Source: Anaerolineales bacterium
GTDB taxonomy: Bacteria > Chloroflexota > Anaerolineae > Anaerolineales > Villigracilaceae
Assembly (NCBI GenBank): GCA_030834895.1
Contig: JAUQXA010000070.1
Span: 108,033 to 172,032 of the forward strand
Length of the DNA: 64,000 nt
Direction of reading: 5' to 3'
The position numbers were made by a program, and so were the translations under genes. Below, one piece after another: positions 40,906 through 51,243 of this stretch (position 1 is its first letter; every line of letters starts with the position of its first letter). The notes under the pieces are model-generated. The model saw nothing but the letters and a program-made list of their open reading frames with translations. It was not told where the DNA came from and ran no database searches.

Positions 40906-43851
40906 ATGAAAAAGTTCCCTGTTATATTGACGCTTGCTTTTTTCCTTATGGCTTGGAATTTCAAATCAATGACCTTTGCCCTTGGAGGTAATTCTTCCCT
41001 TCAGGCTGGTTCAGACTGGCTTACCTCGGGAACAAACAGCCTGTTTATCCGACAGGATATTTTGGATGAACCGGTTCTTAATTCAGACCCGCAATTATTA
41101 TTAACTCGTTCTGCTGTGCTTTCAAGAATGGATTTGTATGCAAACATCGAGACTGTTGGTGTGGTTGTGAGTGGCGCCAACCTGCCAAAGACCGCCAACT
41201 TGATGTATCAAAAGAAAGGGGAGACCGTTTGGCAGCCCGGTCATCCGCTCGTCCGCATTGACAATGGACGCCTCGTTGGAAGCTTGTTTGGACTTTCTCC
41301 GGACACAACTTACACCGTTAAAGTTCTTGACGGTTCCACTGAGATCAGCGGTTCGGTCACTACGCAGACAGACGAACTTCAATTTACTCCATCATCCACT
41401 TTATATGTGGACGATAATGCGTCGTCCGGTGGCGATGGTTCCAAAGCGGCGCCATTCAAGACGATACAGGAAGCGGTGAACCACGCCACCCCGGGAACTC
41501 AAATACTGGTCGCCGATGGCATTTATCAGGAAATGGTTTCCTTTCCCACGTCAGGTACGGATGGGAAATGGATTCAGGTCAAGGCGGAGGGGAGCGGCGC
41601 AATCCTCGATGGTTCAAAAACCGTTAAGGGGAACGTCTGGAAGGTTTATAAATCCGCGGAGAATGTCTGGTTTACCACCGTTACGCCGCCCATCAAATAT
41701 CTGGCGCGTGACGGACAACGTTATTACATGTACGATAACCTCAAAGGGCTTGTTGAAGGCCGCGGCCATAACAAAGTACCCATGAATGAAGGTTGGTACA
41801 TTACACCAGACACCACCCGACTATATGTGCGCAGCCTGGACAATCCCTCCAATCACTCATGGCAGGTACCTGTCCTTAATCGGGCGTTCGATGTCAATGG
41901 CCGCGATTGGATCTGGATCGAAGGATTCGAAATTCGATACTACGGAACCACCGATAGTTGCGGCATATGTACGAAAAACGCATCTCATGTGGTGATCCGA
42001 AAGAACAAAATTCACAACCTGCAGCTGGGTGTCTTCATCAATTGGACTGGGGGGGACAGACAAGGCAATGATACCCGCATCGAATATAACGAGATTTATG
42101 ATCCCCCAGTGGACAAATGGCCCTGGGATGCGGTCAAAGCCACCTCGATGGAAGGTACGGCAATCGTCGTTAGGGGGCACATTGGCGCGATTGTACGGGG
42201 CAATGAGTTGCACAACTTTTTCAATGGAATTTATACGGGCTCATCGGCCGCCCTGGAAAATTCCGGGATTGCATTCGATACTGACATTTACGACAACCAC
42301 ATTCACCATATTAGTGACGATGCCCTTGAGCCTGAGGGCGCCTGTGTCAATCAGCGCTTTCGGAATAACGCCATCGATACGACGCTGGTTGGCGTCTCCC
42401 TGGCCCCGATCACCCAGGGACCGGTTTGGATATTGCGTTCGTTGTTTACAAACTACACCGGTTCCAGCATCAAGTGGGACTTGAGTTCCGATGGCGTCGT
42501 GCTTATCTATCACAACACAAGCTGGACAAACGCGAAGAATCTAAATGCGATGAGCATGCTCCATCCGGTGCATAATTCGACCATGCGTAACAATATTTTT
42601 CAGGGGAACGGATATGCGTTTGAGGAGTCTTTCACGGGTTCCACAGGACATGACTGGAACAATGATAACTGGTACACGACGCGCGGGGTGACCGGTCCCC
42701 ATTTTAAATGGGAGAAAATATCCTACAGGACCATCAAAGATTTGTGCATAGCGACACGCCTTGAATGTAATGGACATGAAGACCCTCCGGGGTTTGTCGA
42801 TCCAAATATGGGGAATTTCACACTTCTCCAATCGAGTCCAAATATGGATCGAGGAGTCCTTATTCCAGGCATAAATAATGATTTCGTCGGGAACGCACCG
42901 GACGTGGGCGCCTATGAATCGGTGTTCGACCTTCCTCCTGAAGTTGTTTCCGTGGCGCGTGTGGATGCAAACCCCACTGACGCCGCCAGCGTTAATTTCA
43001 AGGTTGTCTTTTCAGAGGCTGTGAGCGGCGTGGATGCGAGCGATTTTGTTTTGAACTCAGATGGTGGCATTACCGGCGTATCCGTAAAAAGTGTGAGCGG
43101 CTCGCAAAACGCCTACATTATCTCGGCGGATACTGGTAATGGAGATGGCATGCTCGGACTTTCCGTCGAGGACGATGACAGCATCGTTGATGTTGCAGGT
43201 AATCCCTTGGGTGGAGTTGGGCGCGATAATGGAAAATTTGAGTCAGGCGAGGCATATACCGTTGTAAAGTCCAATGTGATAAATATCAAAACCACCACCT
43301 TTACGTCCAATAAAGCCAACGATGGCTGGATAATCGAATCAAACGAAAACAGCAATTTGGGTGGCGGGATAAATTCCATCTCCGCTACGTTTTATCTGGG
43401 CGATAATGCCGAGGATCGTCAGTTCCGCGCCATCCTTGATTTCAATACATCAACCTTGCCCGATGATGCCCTGATTACTGGTGCCTTGCTCAAGTTAAAG
43501 AAGTTAAGTGTTACCGGTACTGATCCGTTCATGACCCATGGGAATATTCAGGTGGATATCAGCAAAGGTTCATTTGGCATCAATGCTTTGCAGGATACGG
43601 ATTTTCAGTCCCCGGCTGGTCTGGATTTGGTAGGTACAATTTCCAATTCTCCCACCGATAACTGGTTCTCTATGGTGTTAGACGAATCGGTCGTGGAGTA
43701 CATCAACAAAACGGGACCGACACAGTTCCGCCTTAGATTCCAGATGGATGACAACGATGACCTGGGCGCGGATACCATAAAATTCTACAGCGGAGACACA
43801 ACTGCAGTCGATTATCGTCCCATATTGCAGGTTGAATATTACACGCCATAA
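40906..43851 (+). CDS. Secreted beta-helix protein with Ig-like and DNRLRE-like C-terminal modules
   Basis: AAGGAG precedes an ATG that opens a signal peptide (ending around residue 25). Residues about 160-640 form a right-handed parallel beta-helix of the pectate-lyase/DUF1565 type (LYVDDNASSGGDGSKAAPFK, then repeated short NxI/HxN coils). One Ig-like repeat follows (VNFKVVFSEAVSGVDASDFVL). The last about 190 residues (TSNKANDGWIIESNENSN) are a DNRLRE-like domain. The last two modules are also at the end of the 2012-aa protein at 51 kb. The beta-helix fits polysaccharide binding or cleavage; catalytic residues are not identified. Confidence 0.85.
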   Translation: MKKFPVILTLAFFLMAWNFKSMTFALGGNSSLQAGSDWLTSGTNSLFIRQDILDEPVLNSDPQLLLTRSAVLSRMDLYANIETVGVVVSGANLPKTANLMYQKKGETVWQPGHPLVRIDNGRLVGSLFGLSPDTTYTVKVLDGSTEISGSVTTQTDELQFTPSSTLYVDDNASSGGDGSKAAPFKTIQEAVNHATPGTQILVADGIYQEMVSFPTSGTDGKWIQVKAEGSGAILDGSKTVKGNVWKVYKSAENVWFTTVTPPIKYLARDGQRYYMYDNLKGLVEGRGHNKVPMNEGWYITPDTTRLYVRSLDNPSNHSWQVPVLNRAFDVNGRDWIWIEGFEIRYYGTTDSCGICTKNASHVVIRKNKIHNLQLGVFINWTGGDRQGNDTRIEYNEIYDPPVDKWPWDAVKATSMEGTAIVVRGHIGAIVRGNELHNFFNGIYTGSSAALENSGIAFDTDIYDNHIHHISDDALEPEGACVNQRFRNNAIDTTLVGVSLAPITQGPVWILRSLFTNYTGSSIKWDLSSDGVVLIYHNTSWTNAKNLNAMSMLHPVHNSTMRNNIFQGNGYAFEESFTGSTGHDWNNDNWYTTRGVTGPHFKWEKISYRTIKDLCIATRLECNGHEDPPGFVDPNMGNFTLLQSSPNMDRGVLIPGINNDFVGNAPDVGAYESVFDLPPEVVSVARVDANPTDAASVNFKVVFSEAVSGVDASDFVLNSDGGITGVSVKSVSGSQNAYIISADTGNGDGMLGLSVEDDDSIVDVAGNPLGGVGRDNGKFESGEAYTVVKSNVINIKTTTFTSNKANDGWIIESNENSNLGGGINSISATFYLGDNAEDRQFRAILDFNTSTLPDDALITGALLKLKKLSVTGTDPFMTHGNIQVDISKGSFGINALQDTDFQSPAGLDLVGTISNSPTDNWFSMVLDESVVEYINKTGPTQFRLRFQMDDNDDLGADTIKFYSGDTTAVDYRPILQVEYYTP

Positions 43852-44011
43852 GGATCAATAACCGGGCGCAACTCTGGCGTTTCACCCTTTTTCGGGTTCT
43901 TGCATGATCTCGGAATGGAGAGTGGTGGTGGCGATTCCTGAAACGGCGTTGCTACGGAACTTTTAATCTCAAAGGCTATAATTGTCCTCCAAACACGGAA
44001 AGGTGACATTT

Positions 44012-46972
44012 ATGACCGGTATTTTTATTTCGTACTCCAGAAAAGATTCCGCGGTTGCCCGAAAATTGATGCAGGAGTTCAAGACCATTAATCTGGACGT
44101 ATGGGTGGACTGGGAGGATATCCCGCCGGCGGTAGGCTGGCTGGATGAGGTTCTACAAGGAATTGAACGGGCTGATGCTTTTGTCTTTCTCGTCAGTCCT
44201 GATTCCGCCATTTCCGAAGTATGCAAGGTGGAAGTGGAACACGCTCGAAAGAATCACAAACGTATCGTCCCGATTCTGGTACGCGATGTGGACGCCAAAA
44301 GCGTAGTGTCAACCATTCGGGATTTGAATTGGATCTACCTACGAGAACAGGATGATTTTAAAACCGGGCTGGAAAAAGTGACAGTTGCCATTACGATTGA
44401 CATCGAATGGGTACAGGAGCATCGCAGATTACAGGTTCGGGCGCTGGACTGGGATCGTAAAAAAGATCCCAGCCTGTTACTGCGCGGCGGTGATTTACGG
44501 CGCGCCCGCCAGATGATTGCGTCTGCTGAGAAGAACGACCCCAAACCATCCGATCTTCAGAAAATGTTCATCGAATATAGCCGAAGGGACGAGAACCGCA
44601 AGACAACCTTGTGGATCTCTGCTGCATTAGCCATTATGGTCATGGCTATTCTATCGGTGTTGGCAGTGAGTCAATGGCGTCTGGCAACTGCAAATGAGAA
44701 GCTCGCCCAGGAGCAAAGGTTTCTTGCCGAGAAAAATGCGGAATTGGCAAATCGGAACGCGGATCTTGCGAATGAAAACGCCAAGCTCGCTTTGGATGCC
44801 CAGATGAAGGCGGAACAGAGCGAGGTTGTGGCTCGCGCCCAGCGCAGTGCCGCCCGCGCGCAAATTTATCAATCCAGGACCGGCGGCCTGTTCACAAGCA
44901 CCCTGCTTGCCATTGACTCGTGGCGGTTGAAACAGTCCTATGAAGCGGAGGAAATTCTGCGGAAGAATATCAGCCTGCTGCCGCTTCCAGTTGACCAACT
45001 AACACAGGGCGGCCTGATCAATGCCCTGGAATTCAACCCGGATGGAAATGTTTTCATCTCGGCAAGCGCGGATCATACGGCCTGTGCTTGGCAGGTTCAG
45101 GATGGAAAACAACAGTTTTGTATCGAAAGCCCCGGTGCGGTAAAAGACGCGACATTCACTCCGGCTGGCGACCTCATCGTTACTGGCGACGAGTCAGGCG
45201 AAGTATTGATTGTTGATGCGTTGACCGGCGAGATTCAAGACCGCTTCAATTACCAGGTCGCGATTCGGGATGTGAATATCAGCCCGGACGGCAAATCGCT
45301 TGCAATTGCCCGCGATGACGGAAGAATCACCATCATCAACCTGAAAACGCGCGAACTTGGTTTTGAACTGTACACATATGGCAGCCTGAATGTGACGGCT
45401 TTCAGTCCGGATGGGGAGTGGATCGCGGCTGGTTCCGCCACCGGCTCGATCACGCTCTGGAATTTGGGCGATGGCAGAATTGTGACTGGTCCTGCGCATC
45501 GGGGTCAGGTTTTCGACATTGCCTTCAGCCCCGATGGGAGAAAATTCGTTTCCGGCGGCAGCGACAGTGTTGCCTTTCTTGCATTGACAACGACAGGCCA
45601 AACATTGTTCAAAGTCACGAATGAGAACTGGGTGGAGGACGTTACCTTTAGCCCGGATGGTTCGTGGTTCGTCACAGCGTCTGACGATTTTCGCGTGAGG
45701 GTCTGGGATACGAACACGGGACAGGAAAAACTTCGTTTGTTGCAGGATAGTATCGTAGTCGATGCAAAAGTCAGCCCGAATGGTCGGTGGATTGCCGCCA
45801 CTGGCAAGGATCAAACCATTCGCGTTTGGAATGCTGTAACAGGAACGGAAATGCTCCAGGTGCCGCTTGGAAGCGCCGGCAATGTGCTTGCCTTCAGCCC
45901 GGATGGAAACTATCTCGTTTCTGGTGATCAAAAGGGCGGCGTTGGCATCTGGGGTCTTTCTGTGCTTCCGCCTTCGATTGGGACACTCCAATTCAGCGGT
46001 TTTCTTGAGAATATGCAAATAAGCCCATCAGGGGATTGGCTGGCAGCTTCCAGCGAAGGTCGCGTCTGGCTGCTGAGCCTTGGACGTTTGTCCACCTTCA
46101 ATGGGATTCTTCAAACCAACCCTGCCCTAACTTTTGATACCGACGTGAAGAAACTTGTCATCAGCCCGGATTCGAAGTGGATGGGATTATCCACTGGCGC
46201 CGGGGAAATATACCTGGTTGACATTGCCACCCGCTCGAAGAGACTGGTCGCCAGGGATGGCTTTGGAAAAAATATCCTGTTTTCTTCCGATGGACAATTG
46301 CTGATCGCTGTGGATAATGCCTCGAAAGCTCGAACCTGGGAGATGACCACCTTCGCCGAGGGCCCGATATTGTTCGATGGAAGCGCTGAAGTTGCCACTA
46401 TTGCGGTTAGTGCGAATACACTGGCCCTTGGGTTGACAGATAAAATTCTTGTCCTTGATGTTGGCAGTGGCAGTCAAATTGCTGAAATCCGGTCTCCGGG
46501 GAGTCAGCGAATAATGACCTTTAGTCCTGATGGTACTTTGTTCGTTTCAAGTAATTCATCCGGTCAGCTTTCCATCTGGGGGAGCGCCGGAAAAGAGTTT
46601 ACCCTGCTTTATTCCCTGCCGGGTGTGGAGGCTGTCTCTCTGGCGTTCGATCTGAAGAGCCGCCGCCTCTTTGTGGGCACAATGAATGAATTGTTGATCT
46701 ACGATCCTCTGACTGGGCATGAACTTTACCGAATCCGCCACCAGGATGCGGTCAATGGAATATCCTTTTCAGCGGATGGAAACACCCTTGCCACCTCATC
46801 CTTGAAAGCCGTTCAGTTGTGGGATATTCAGAAACTACCCGGCATTACAACGGATGATCTTGTGACAGCCGCCTGCTCGCACCTTACCCAAAATTTCAGT
46901 TCGGCCGAATGGACCGCCTTCTTCGGAGAGGAAACCTATAGGAAACTGTGTGAAAAATTACCCGGTCCGTAA
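44012..46972 (+). CDS. TIR domain-transmembrane-coiled coil-WD40 protein
   Basis: The start is set at 44012 (MTGIFISYSRKD), eight bases after AAAGGTG. Residues 1-140 are a TIR domain; SEVCKVEVEHA supplies the Glu (about E74) at the position of the catalytic residue in NAD-cleaving TIRs. A single membrane helix near 205-225 is followed by an Ala/Glu/Asn-rich coiled coil (about 225-290) and then two groups of WD40-like blades (FSPDGRKF, SGGSDS, VRVWDTNTG). The layout fits a membrane-anchored sensor in which the propeller and TIR are both cytoplasmic or split by the helix. Role in immunity or signalling is inference. Confidence 0.88.
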   Translation: MTGIFISYSRKDSAVARKLMQEFKTINLDVWVDWEDIPPAVGWLDEVLQGIERADAFVFLVSPDSAISEVCKVEVEHARKNHKRIVPILVRDVDAKSVVSTIRDLNWIYLREQDDFKTGLEKVTVAITIDIEWVQEHRRLQVRALDWDRKKDPSLLLRGGDLRRARQMIASAEKNDPKPSDLQKMFIEYSRRDENRKTTLWISAALAIMVMAILSVLAVSQWRLATANEKLAQEQRFLAEKNAELANRNADLANENAKLALDAQMKAEQSEVVARAQRSAARAQIYQSRTGGLFTSTLLAIDSWRLKQSYEAEEILRKNISLLPLPVDQLTQGGLINALEFNPDGNVFISASADHTACAWQVQDGKQQFCIESPGAVKDATFTPAGDLIVTGDESGEVLIVDALTGEIQDRFNYQVAIRDVNISPDGKSLAIARDDGRITIINLKTRELGFELYTYGSLNVTAFSPDGEWIAAGSATGSITLWNLGDGRIVTGPAHRGQVFDIAFSPDGRKFVSGGSDSVAFLALTTTGQTLFKVTNENWVEDVTFSPDGSWFVTASDDFRVRVWDTNTGQEKLRLLQDSIVVDAKVSPNGRWIAATGKDQTIRVWNAVTGTEMLQVPLGSAGNVLAFSPDGNYLVSGDQKGGVGIWGLSVLPPSIGTLQFSGFLENMQISPSGDWLAASSEGRVWLLSLGRLSTFNGILQTNPALTFDTDVKKLVISPDSKWMGLSTGAGEIYLVDIATRSKRLVARDGFGKNILFSSDGQLLIAVDNASKARTWEMTTFAEGPILFDGSAEVATIAVSANTLALGLTDKILVLDVGSGSQIAEIRSPGSQRIMTFSPDGTLFVSSNSSGQLSIWGSAGKEFTLLYSLPGVEAVSLAFDLKSRRLFVGTMNELLIYDPLTGHELYRIRHQDAVNGISFSADGNTLATSSLKAVQLWDIQKLPGITTDDLVTAACSHLTQNFSSAEWTAFFGEETYRKLCEKLPGP

Positions 46973-47247
46973 CGACACCTGTCGAATGCGGCACACCACC
47001 GCATCATTTGGGTCAAAAGGCATGACTGCGATGATTATCATCCACGACGGATTGGCGTAATCTCCAACATGAAATCACGTTAATTCCACCTTGCCGGGCT
47101 TTTACATTCCACTCAGATGATGCAAAACCCCTATTGCCCGGCAGGGTTTTATACTTGGGATATCGAGTGCCGCTCCCAATGCGGGAGGAAAAATATCCAC
47201 ATTCGTCTGGTAGAATGACTCAAATTTCGACGGATAAAGAGGATGGT

Positions 47248-48570
47248 ATGCAAACATCAGCGCAGGTTCGAAACAAGGCGCAATGGGGCTGGTATTGGTT
47301 CGACTTTGGCAACTCAGCCTATGCGGCTGTGGTCTTGTTGGCGGTTTATTCAGCCTACTTTCAGGGGAAGGTGTCCGGCGGGGCGGAAGGTTCGCGGTTG
47401 TGGGGACTTTCGCTTGGGATCGCGATGTTGGTTGTTGCAGTCCTGACTCCCATTTTGGGCACCATTGCAGATCATGCGGCGTCAAAGAAGCGCTTCCTGT
47501 TTATTTTTTCCACCCTTTCCTGGGTTTTCACCGGACTATTGTTTTTTGTCCAGGCAGGCGATGTTTTTATTGGAATGTTATTCTTTATTCTGGCGGAAAT
47601 CGGCTATCGCGGCGGACAGGTCTTCTACAACGCTCTGTTGATGGATGTCGCCAGTCCCGACGAGATGGGGCATGTCTCAGGAAACGGGTGGGCATTTGGT
47701 TCCATCGGCGGAATCGTCTGCCTGTTGCTGATTCTCCCGCCAATCGTCCTGACTAGGAGCAACCCGCTTGTAGTCCGTGGCTCGTTCGTGTTCACCGCTC
47801 TGTTCTTTGCGTTGTCGACCATCCCGCTCTTTTTATGGGTGCGTGAGAGGCGCGAGGGCAAGCCCCTGCCCGCCGGGGAAAATTATCTCTCATTAGCTTT
47901 CCGTCGCATCCGCTCCACGTTCATGGCGGTCAGGCAGTTTCGTGGTTTCATTAAATTCATTGTTGCATTCCTTATCTACAATGACGGCATCCTGATGGCG
48001 CTGAATTTTGCCGCCATCATCGGCGCAGTGTTGTTTGGCATGACCCAGACCCAGTTGATTATCTTCATGATCATCGTGCAGGTGACCAGCGCCATCGGCG
48101 CTTACGTCTTCGGTATTTGGGGCGAGAAATACGGTTTCAAGCAGACCCTCATCGCCGCCATTTTGATGATGACCGCCGCCGTCGTTTGGATGATTTTCAA
48201 CCAGACTCTCATCGGTTACTTCATCATTGGCGCGGTGGCTGGCTTCGCGCTGACGGGCGTCCAGTCCATCAGCCGCACCATGGCCGGTCTGTTTGCCCCG
48301 CCAAGCAAGAGCGCGGAGTTCTTCTCGTTCTTTGCTGTGGCTGGCAAATCCACCTCTTTTATTGGACCAACCCTCTTCGGCGCATTGGCTTTTCGGATGT
48401 CGAACTGGTTCCAAACTCAAGGGTTTGAATCCGCCACCGCCGAGCAGTTTGGTCTTCGTGTCAGTATTGTTTCGATGGCGGTCTTCCTTGTGGTGGGACT
48501 TCTCATCCTGTTGACTTTGAACGAAGCCCGCGCCCGCCAGTCCGCCGTCGAGTACGTTAGCGCGGACTGA
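47248..48570 (+). CDS. UMF1-family MFS transporter
   Basis: The start at 47248 (MQTSAQ) has GAGG seven bases upstream; the longer track frame adds 38 non-conserved residues. The 440-aa protein has about 12 helices. WYWFDFGNSAYAAVV and LGTIADHAASKKRFL are hallmarks of the UMF1/Atg22-like group. Substrate unknown. The plsC-like gene follows after one base. Confidence 0.88.
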   Translation: MQTSAQVRNKAQWGWYWFDFGNSAYAAVVLLAVYSAYFQGKVSGGAEGSRLWGLSLGIAMLVVAVLTPILGTIADHAASKKRFLFIFSTLSWVFTGLLFFVQAGDVFIGMLFFILAEIGYRGGQVFYNALLMDVASPDEMGHVSGNGWAFGSIGGIVCLLLILPPIVLTRSNPLVVRGSFVFTALFFALSTIPLFLWVRERREGKPLPAGENYLSLAFRRIRSTFMAVRQFRGFIKFIVAFLIYNDGILMALNFAAIIGAVLFGMTQTQLIIFMIIVQVTSAIGAYVFGIWGEKYGFKQTLIAAILMMTAAVVWMIFNQTLIGYFIIGAVAGFALTGVQSISRTMAGLFAPPSKSAEFFSFFAVAGKSTSFIGPTLFGALAFRMSNWFQTQGFESATAEQFGLRVSIVSMAVFLVVGLLILLTLNEARARQSAVEYVSAD

Positions 48571-48571
48571 G

Positions 48572-49330
48572 ATGACGACGGCGAGCGAATATACCAATCC
48601 CGGACGCAGGTTGCTGCGGACTTTTTTGCAGGCGTTAACCACGCCGGCTTTCGGAGCATTGACCAACCTGGAAATTACCGGGGGTGAGAATCTGCCCAAG
48701 TCGGGTCCGTTGATTGTGGTGGGCAACCATTTTAGTTTCATCGACCCGGTTTGCCTTGTGCGGCTCTCGCCCTGGCAGATCGAATTCCTCGGCGGTGCGA
48801 ACATGCCTCATGCTCCCCTGTGGGCAAGACTCATCCCGATTTTGTGGGGATATCATCCGCTATATCGTGGGACGGGGGCAGCGGATTCGCTCAAGGCGGC
48901 GGTGCAAATTTTGAATATGGGCGGCGTGTTGGGAATCTTCCCCGAAGCTGGAAACTGGGCGACAGTGCTTCGTCCCCCCCGCCCCGGCGCGGCCTTCATC
49001 GCCGTCCAGAGCGGAGCGCCGATTCTACCCGTCGGCTTGGTGGGATTAAACGATGTCTTCCCTTCGCTCTCCCGTGGACGCCACGCGAAAATCCGATTCA
49101 ATATTGGCAAACCGTTTGGTCCATTTACGGCAACAGGTCATGGACGCGAAAGGCGCAAACAACTGGACGAGATCGGCCATGAGATCATGCGCCACATCGC
49201 CGAGTTGATTCCCCCCGAAAAGCGCGGACATTACTCCGACGACCCCTCCATCCGTGAAGCCGCCAAAGGAACTGAAATCTATCCCTGGGCGGATAAGGTC
49301 GAAGGGGAAGTGGCGGGTGAGGCGAGATAA
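48572..49330 (+). CDS. 1-acyl-glycerol-3-phosphate acyltransferase family protein (PlsC-like)
   Basis: The 252-aa membrane-associated acyltransferase has the catalytic HX4D motif (GNHFSFIDPV) and the glycerol-phosphate-binding block GIFPEAGNW, a variant of FPEGxR. It likely transfers an acyl chain in phospholipid synthesis. It starts one base after the UMF1 transporter stop and is probably coupled to it. Confidence 0.9.
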   Translation: MTTASEYTNPGRRLLRTFLQALTTPAFGALTNLEITGGENLPKSGPLIVVGNHFSFIDPVCLVRLSPWQIEFLGGANMPHAPLWARLIPILWGYHPLYRGTGAADSLKAAVQILNMGGVLGIFPEAGNWATVLRPPRPGAAFIAVQSGAPILPVGLVGLNDVFPSLSRGRHAKIRFNIGKPFGPFTATGHGRERRKQLDEIGHEIMRHIAELIPPEKRGHYSDDPSIREAAKGTEIYPWADKVEGEVAGEAR

Positions 49331-49609
49331 GCTAAGTTCAACGCAGAGGATCGTTTTTTCTGGCGTAGTGGTTAAGAAGATGGGAACTTTCAATTAGCCA
49401 CGTTATCTGAGGAGATAGGTATTTAAACCGGCGCCCTGCATGGTATTCTTTCTAGATAAAAGCTTCACTCAGTCACCTGAATAAGAGGATACTCATCACT
49501 GGCTTAACGGCAATGCTGTGGCAAAATAAGGAAGTTAAAAAACGAACAGCGTCAGTAGGCTTGCGCCAACCTGTCGCATTACACTTGAAACAAAGTGAGG
49601 ATGAATCCC
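49331..49609. other. Intergenic gap with no supported feature
   Basis: About 280 bases between plsC and the aminotransferase gene. I see no palindrome family member, no good promoter hexamer pair and no coding frame with an RBS. Confidence 0.6.
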
Positions 49610-50806
49610 ATGCCAAAATTTGCCAACCGAATGGCTTATATGCAATCGACAGCGGACGTCATGCGGTATTTGTTTGAATCGATGACCGACCCCGACACCA
49701 TTTCCTTCGGGGGCGGCGCTCCAGCCAGGGAAGCCCTGCCGGTGGAGCTGATTCACGATATTGCGGACGAAGTGCTTACGCGGGACCAGCGTGGAGTCCA
49801 GGCCCTTCAGTATGGCAATCCCATGGGCATTCCCGACCTGCGCCAGGCCGTCATTGACCGACTTCTGGCTCCCAAGGGAATCAAAACCGGGATGGAGAAT
49901 GTCATCATTGTATCGGGTGGTATAGAAAGCATCAATCTGGTCTGTCAGTTGTATCTGGAGCCGGGAGACGTCATCCTGGTGGAATCCCCCACCTTTGTCC
50001 ATGCGATTGAGGTTTTCAAGATGTTCGAGGTCAGGTGTATCGCCTGCGAAACGGACGACCACGGGCTGGTCATTGAGGATGTGGAGTCCAAAGTCAAACA
50101 ATATTCACCCAGGATGATTTACGTCATTCCGACTTTCCAGAATCCATCCGGGCGGACGATGAGTGTGGAACGCCGAAAGGCACTGGCCGAACTGGGCAGT
50201 CAATATGACGTTGTCATTCTGGAAGATGATCCTTATAGCGAGCTGAGATACAGCGGAGACAGGCTGCCACCCGTCAAGTATTTCGACGAAACGGGTAATA
50301 CCGTTTTTATCGATAGCTTCTCCAAGATTTTCTCCCCGGGATCCCGGTTGGGATACGTTTATGCGAACGAAGATGTTATCAGGAAAGTATACGAAGCGAA
50401 GACAGCCACCAATTCTCATACCAATATGGTCACCCAGATCCTTTGCGCGGAATTCTTCAACCGCGGTCTGTTCGAGCCTCATTTGAAACTGATTCGCGAT
50501 ATCCACCGCGAGCGCCGGGATGTGATGATGGATTGCATCAAGACCATGTTGCCGGAAGGTGTCAAGTACGTTTATCCGGATGGGGGGTTATTCACCTGGG
50601 TGGAACTGCCGGAGCAGGTTGATACAGCGGAAATGCTTGCCGATGCCAAGGCACAAAAAGTGGCTTATGTGCCGGGCAGGGAGTTCTTCGTGGAAGGTCA
50701 GCCCATCCGAAACAATGGCATGAGAGTCTGTTTTGGCAGTGTGACTCCGGACAAGATTCGGGTTGGCATGGAGCGTCTTGCCAAAGTCATCCGTTCAAAG
50801 TTGTGA
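49610..50806 (+). CDS. PLP-dependent aminotransferase (class I, 2-aminoadipate/MocR-like)
   Basis: The start at 49610 (MPKFANR) has GAGG at nine bases; the ATG two codons earlier overlaps that RBS. The 399-aa enzyme has GGGAPAREALP, the aromatic-amine region YVIPTFQNPSGRTMS, the Asp contact LEDDPYSELRY and the PLP Lys in SFSKIFSPGSRLGY. These features match the alpha-aminoadipate/kynurenine aminotransferase II group (LysN-like) but not a specific substrate. It stands alone and ends at a hairpin. Confidence 0.9.
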   Translation: MPKFANRMAYMQSTADVMRYLFESMTDPDTISFGGGAPAREALPVELIHDIADEVLTRDQRGVQALQYGNPMGIPDLRQAVIDRLLAPKGIKTGMENVIIVSGGIESINLVCQLYLEPGDVILVESPTFVHAIEVFKMFEVRCIACETDDHGLVIEDVESKVKQYSPRMIYVIPTFQNPSGRTMSVERRKALAELGSQYDVVILEDDPYSELRYSGDRLPPVKYFDETGNTVFIDSFSKIFSPGSRLGYVYANEDVIRKVYEAKTATNSHTNMVTQILCAEFFNRGLFEPHLKLIRDIHRERRDVMMDCIKTMLPEGVKYVYPDGGLFTWVELPEQVDTAEMLADAKAQKVAYVPGREFFVEGQPIRNNGMRVCFGSVTPDKIRVGMERLAKVIRSKL

Positions 50807-50833
50807 AACTCTCCGATGTGAAATCGCCAAATA

Positions 50834-50870
50834 AAAACTTCCGAGGTCATATAGGCTTCGGAAGTTTACT
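50834..50870 (+). terminator. Terminator after the aminotransferase gene
   Basis: AAAACTTCCGA pairs with TCGGAAGTTT, followed by ACTTTT. The ACTTCCGAGGT core resembles the ACCTCCGAGGT palindrome family. Confidence 0.75.
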
Positions 50871-51243
50871 TTTCTACACTGATGTTCGAATGGGGTTTTC
50901 CAAAAGGTCATCACATTTTTTTCAAAGCAAGCCAATTCAAACGGTTTTACAGGCAATTTGTTAATCCAAATATTCGTTACAGTTCAATCCCAAAACAGGG
51001 CGCGGACTGCTTTACCTTCCAAATTTATGATTTAATGATTTTGTGAGGCCACTCTCCTTTTTACAGCGCAATCAGCGCAGGAGTTTAGTTGAGTAGTGGG
51101 GAAGTAAAGCCTAAAATTTTGCGCCTTCACAAGTGGATATTTATGCTCGGATTAATGAGCGGTCTCCAGATGGACTGTGGAACCCTTGTTTGTCGGTACG
51201 TTTGCCGATGGCTCTGCAAGCGGTTCTCCAGAAGGAGAAAATA
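50871..51243 (+). other. Long gap before the large surface-protein gene
   Basis: About 370 bases with a few direct-repeat-like stretches (GCGCAATCAGCGCA at 51066) but no supported gene. The ORF track extends the downstream gene 37 codons into it, without an RBS. A structured leader is possible; no known riboswitch is convincing. Confidence 0.5.

Noticed and set aside
51096-51112. GGGGAAGTAAAGCC, similar to the GGGACGCAAAGCC part of c-di-GMP-I riboswitches
   Set aside because: The matching GCAAACC half and the second helix are not found nearby and key positions differ, so a riboswitch call is not supported.
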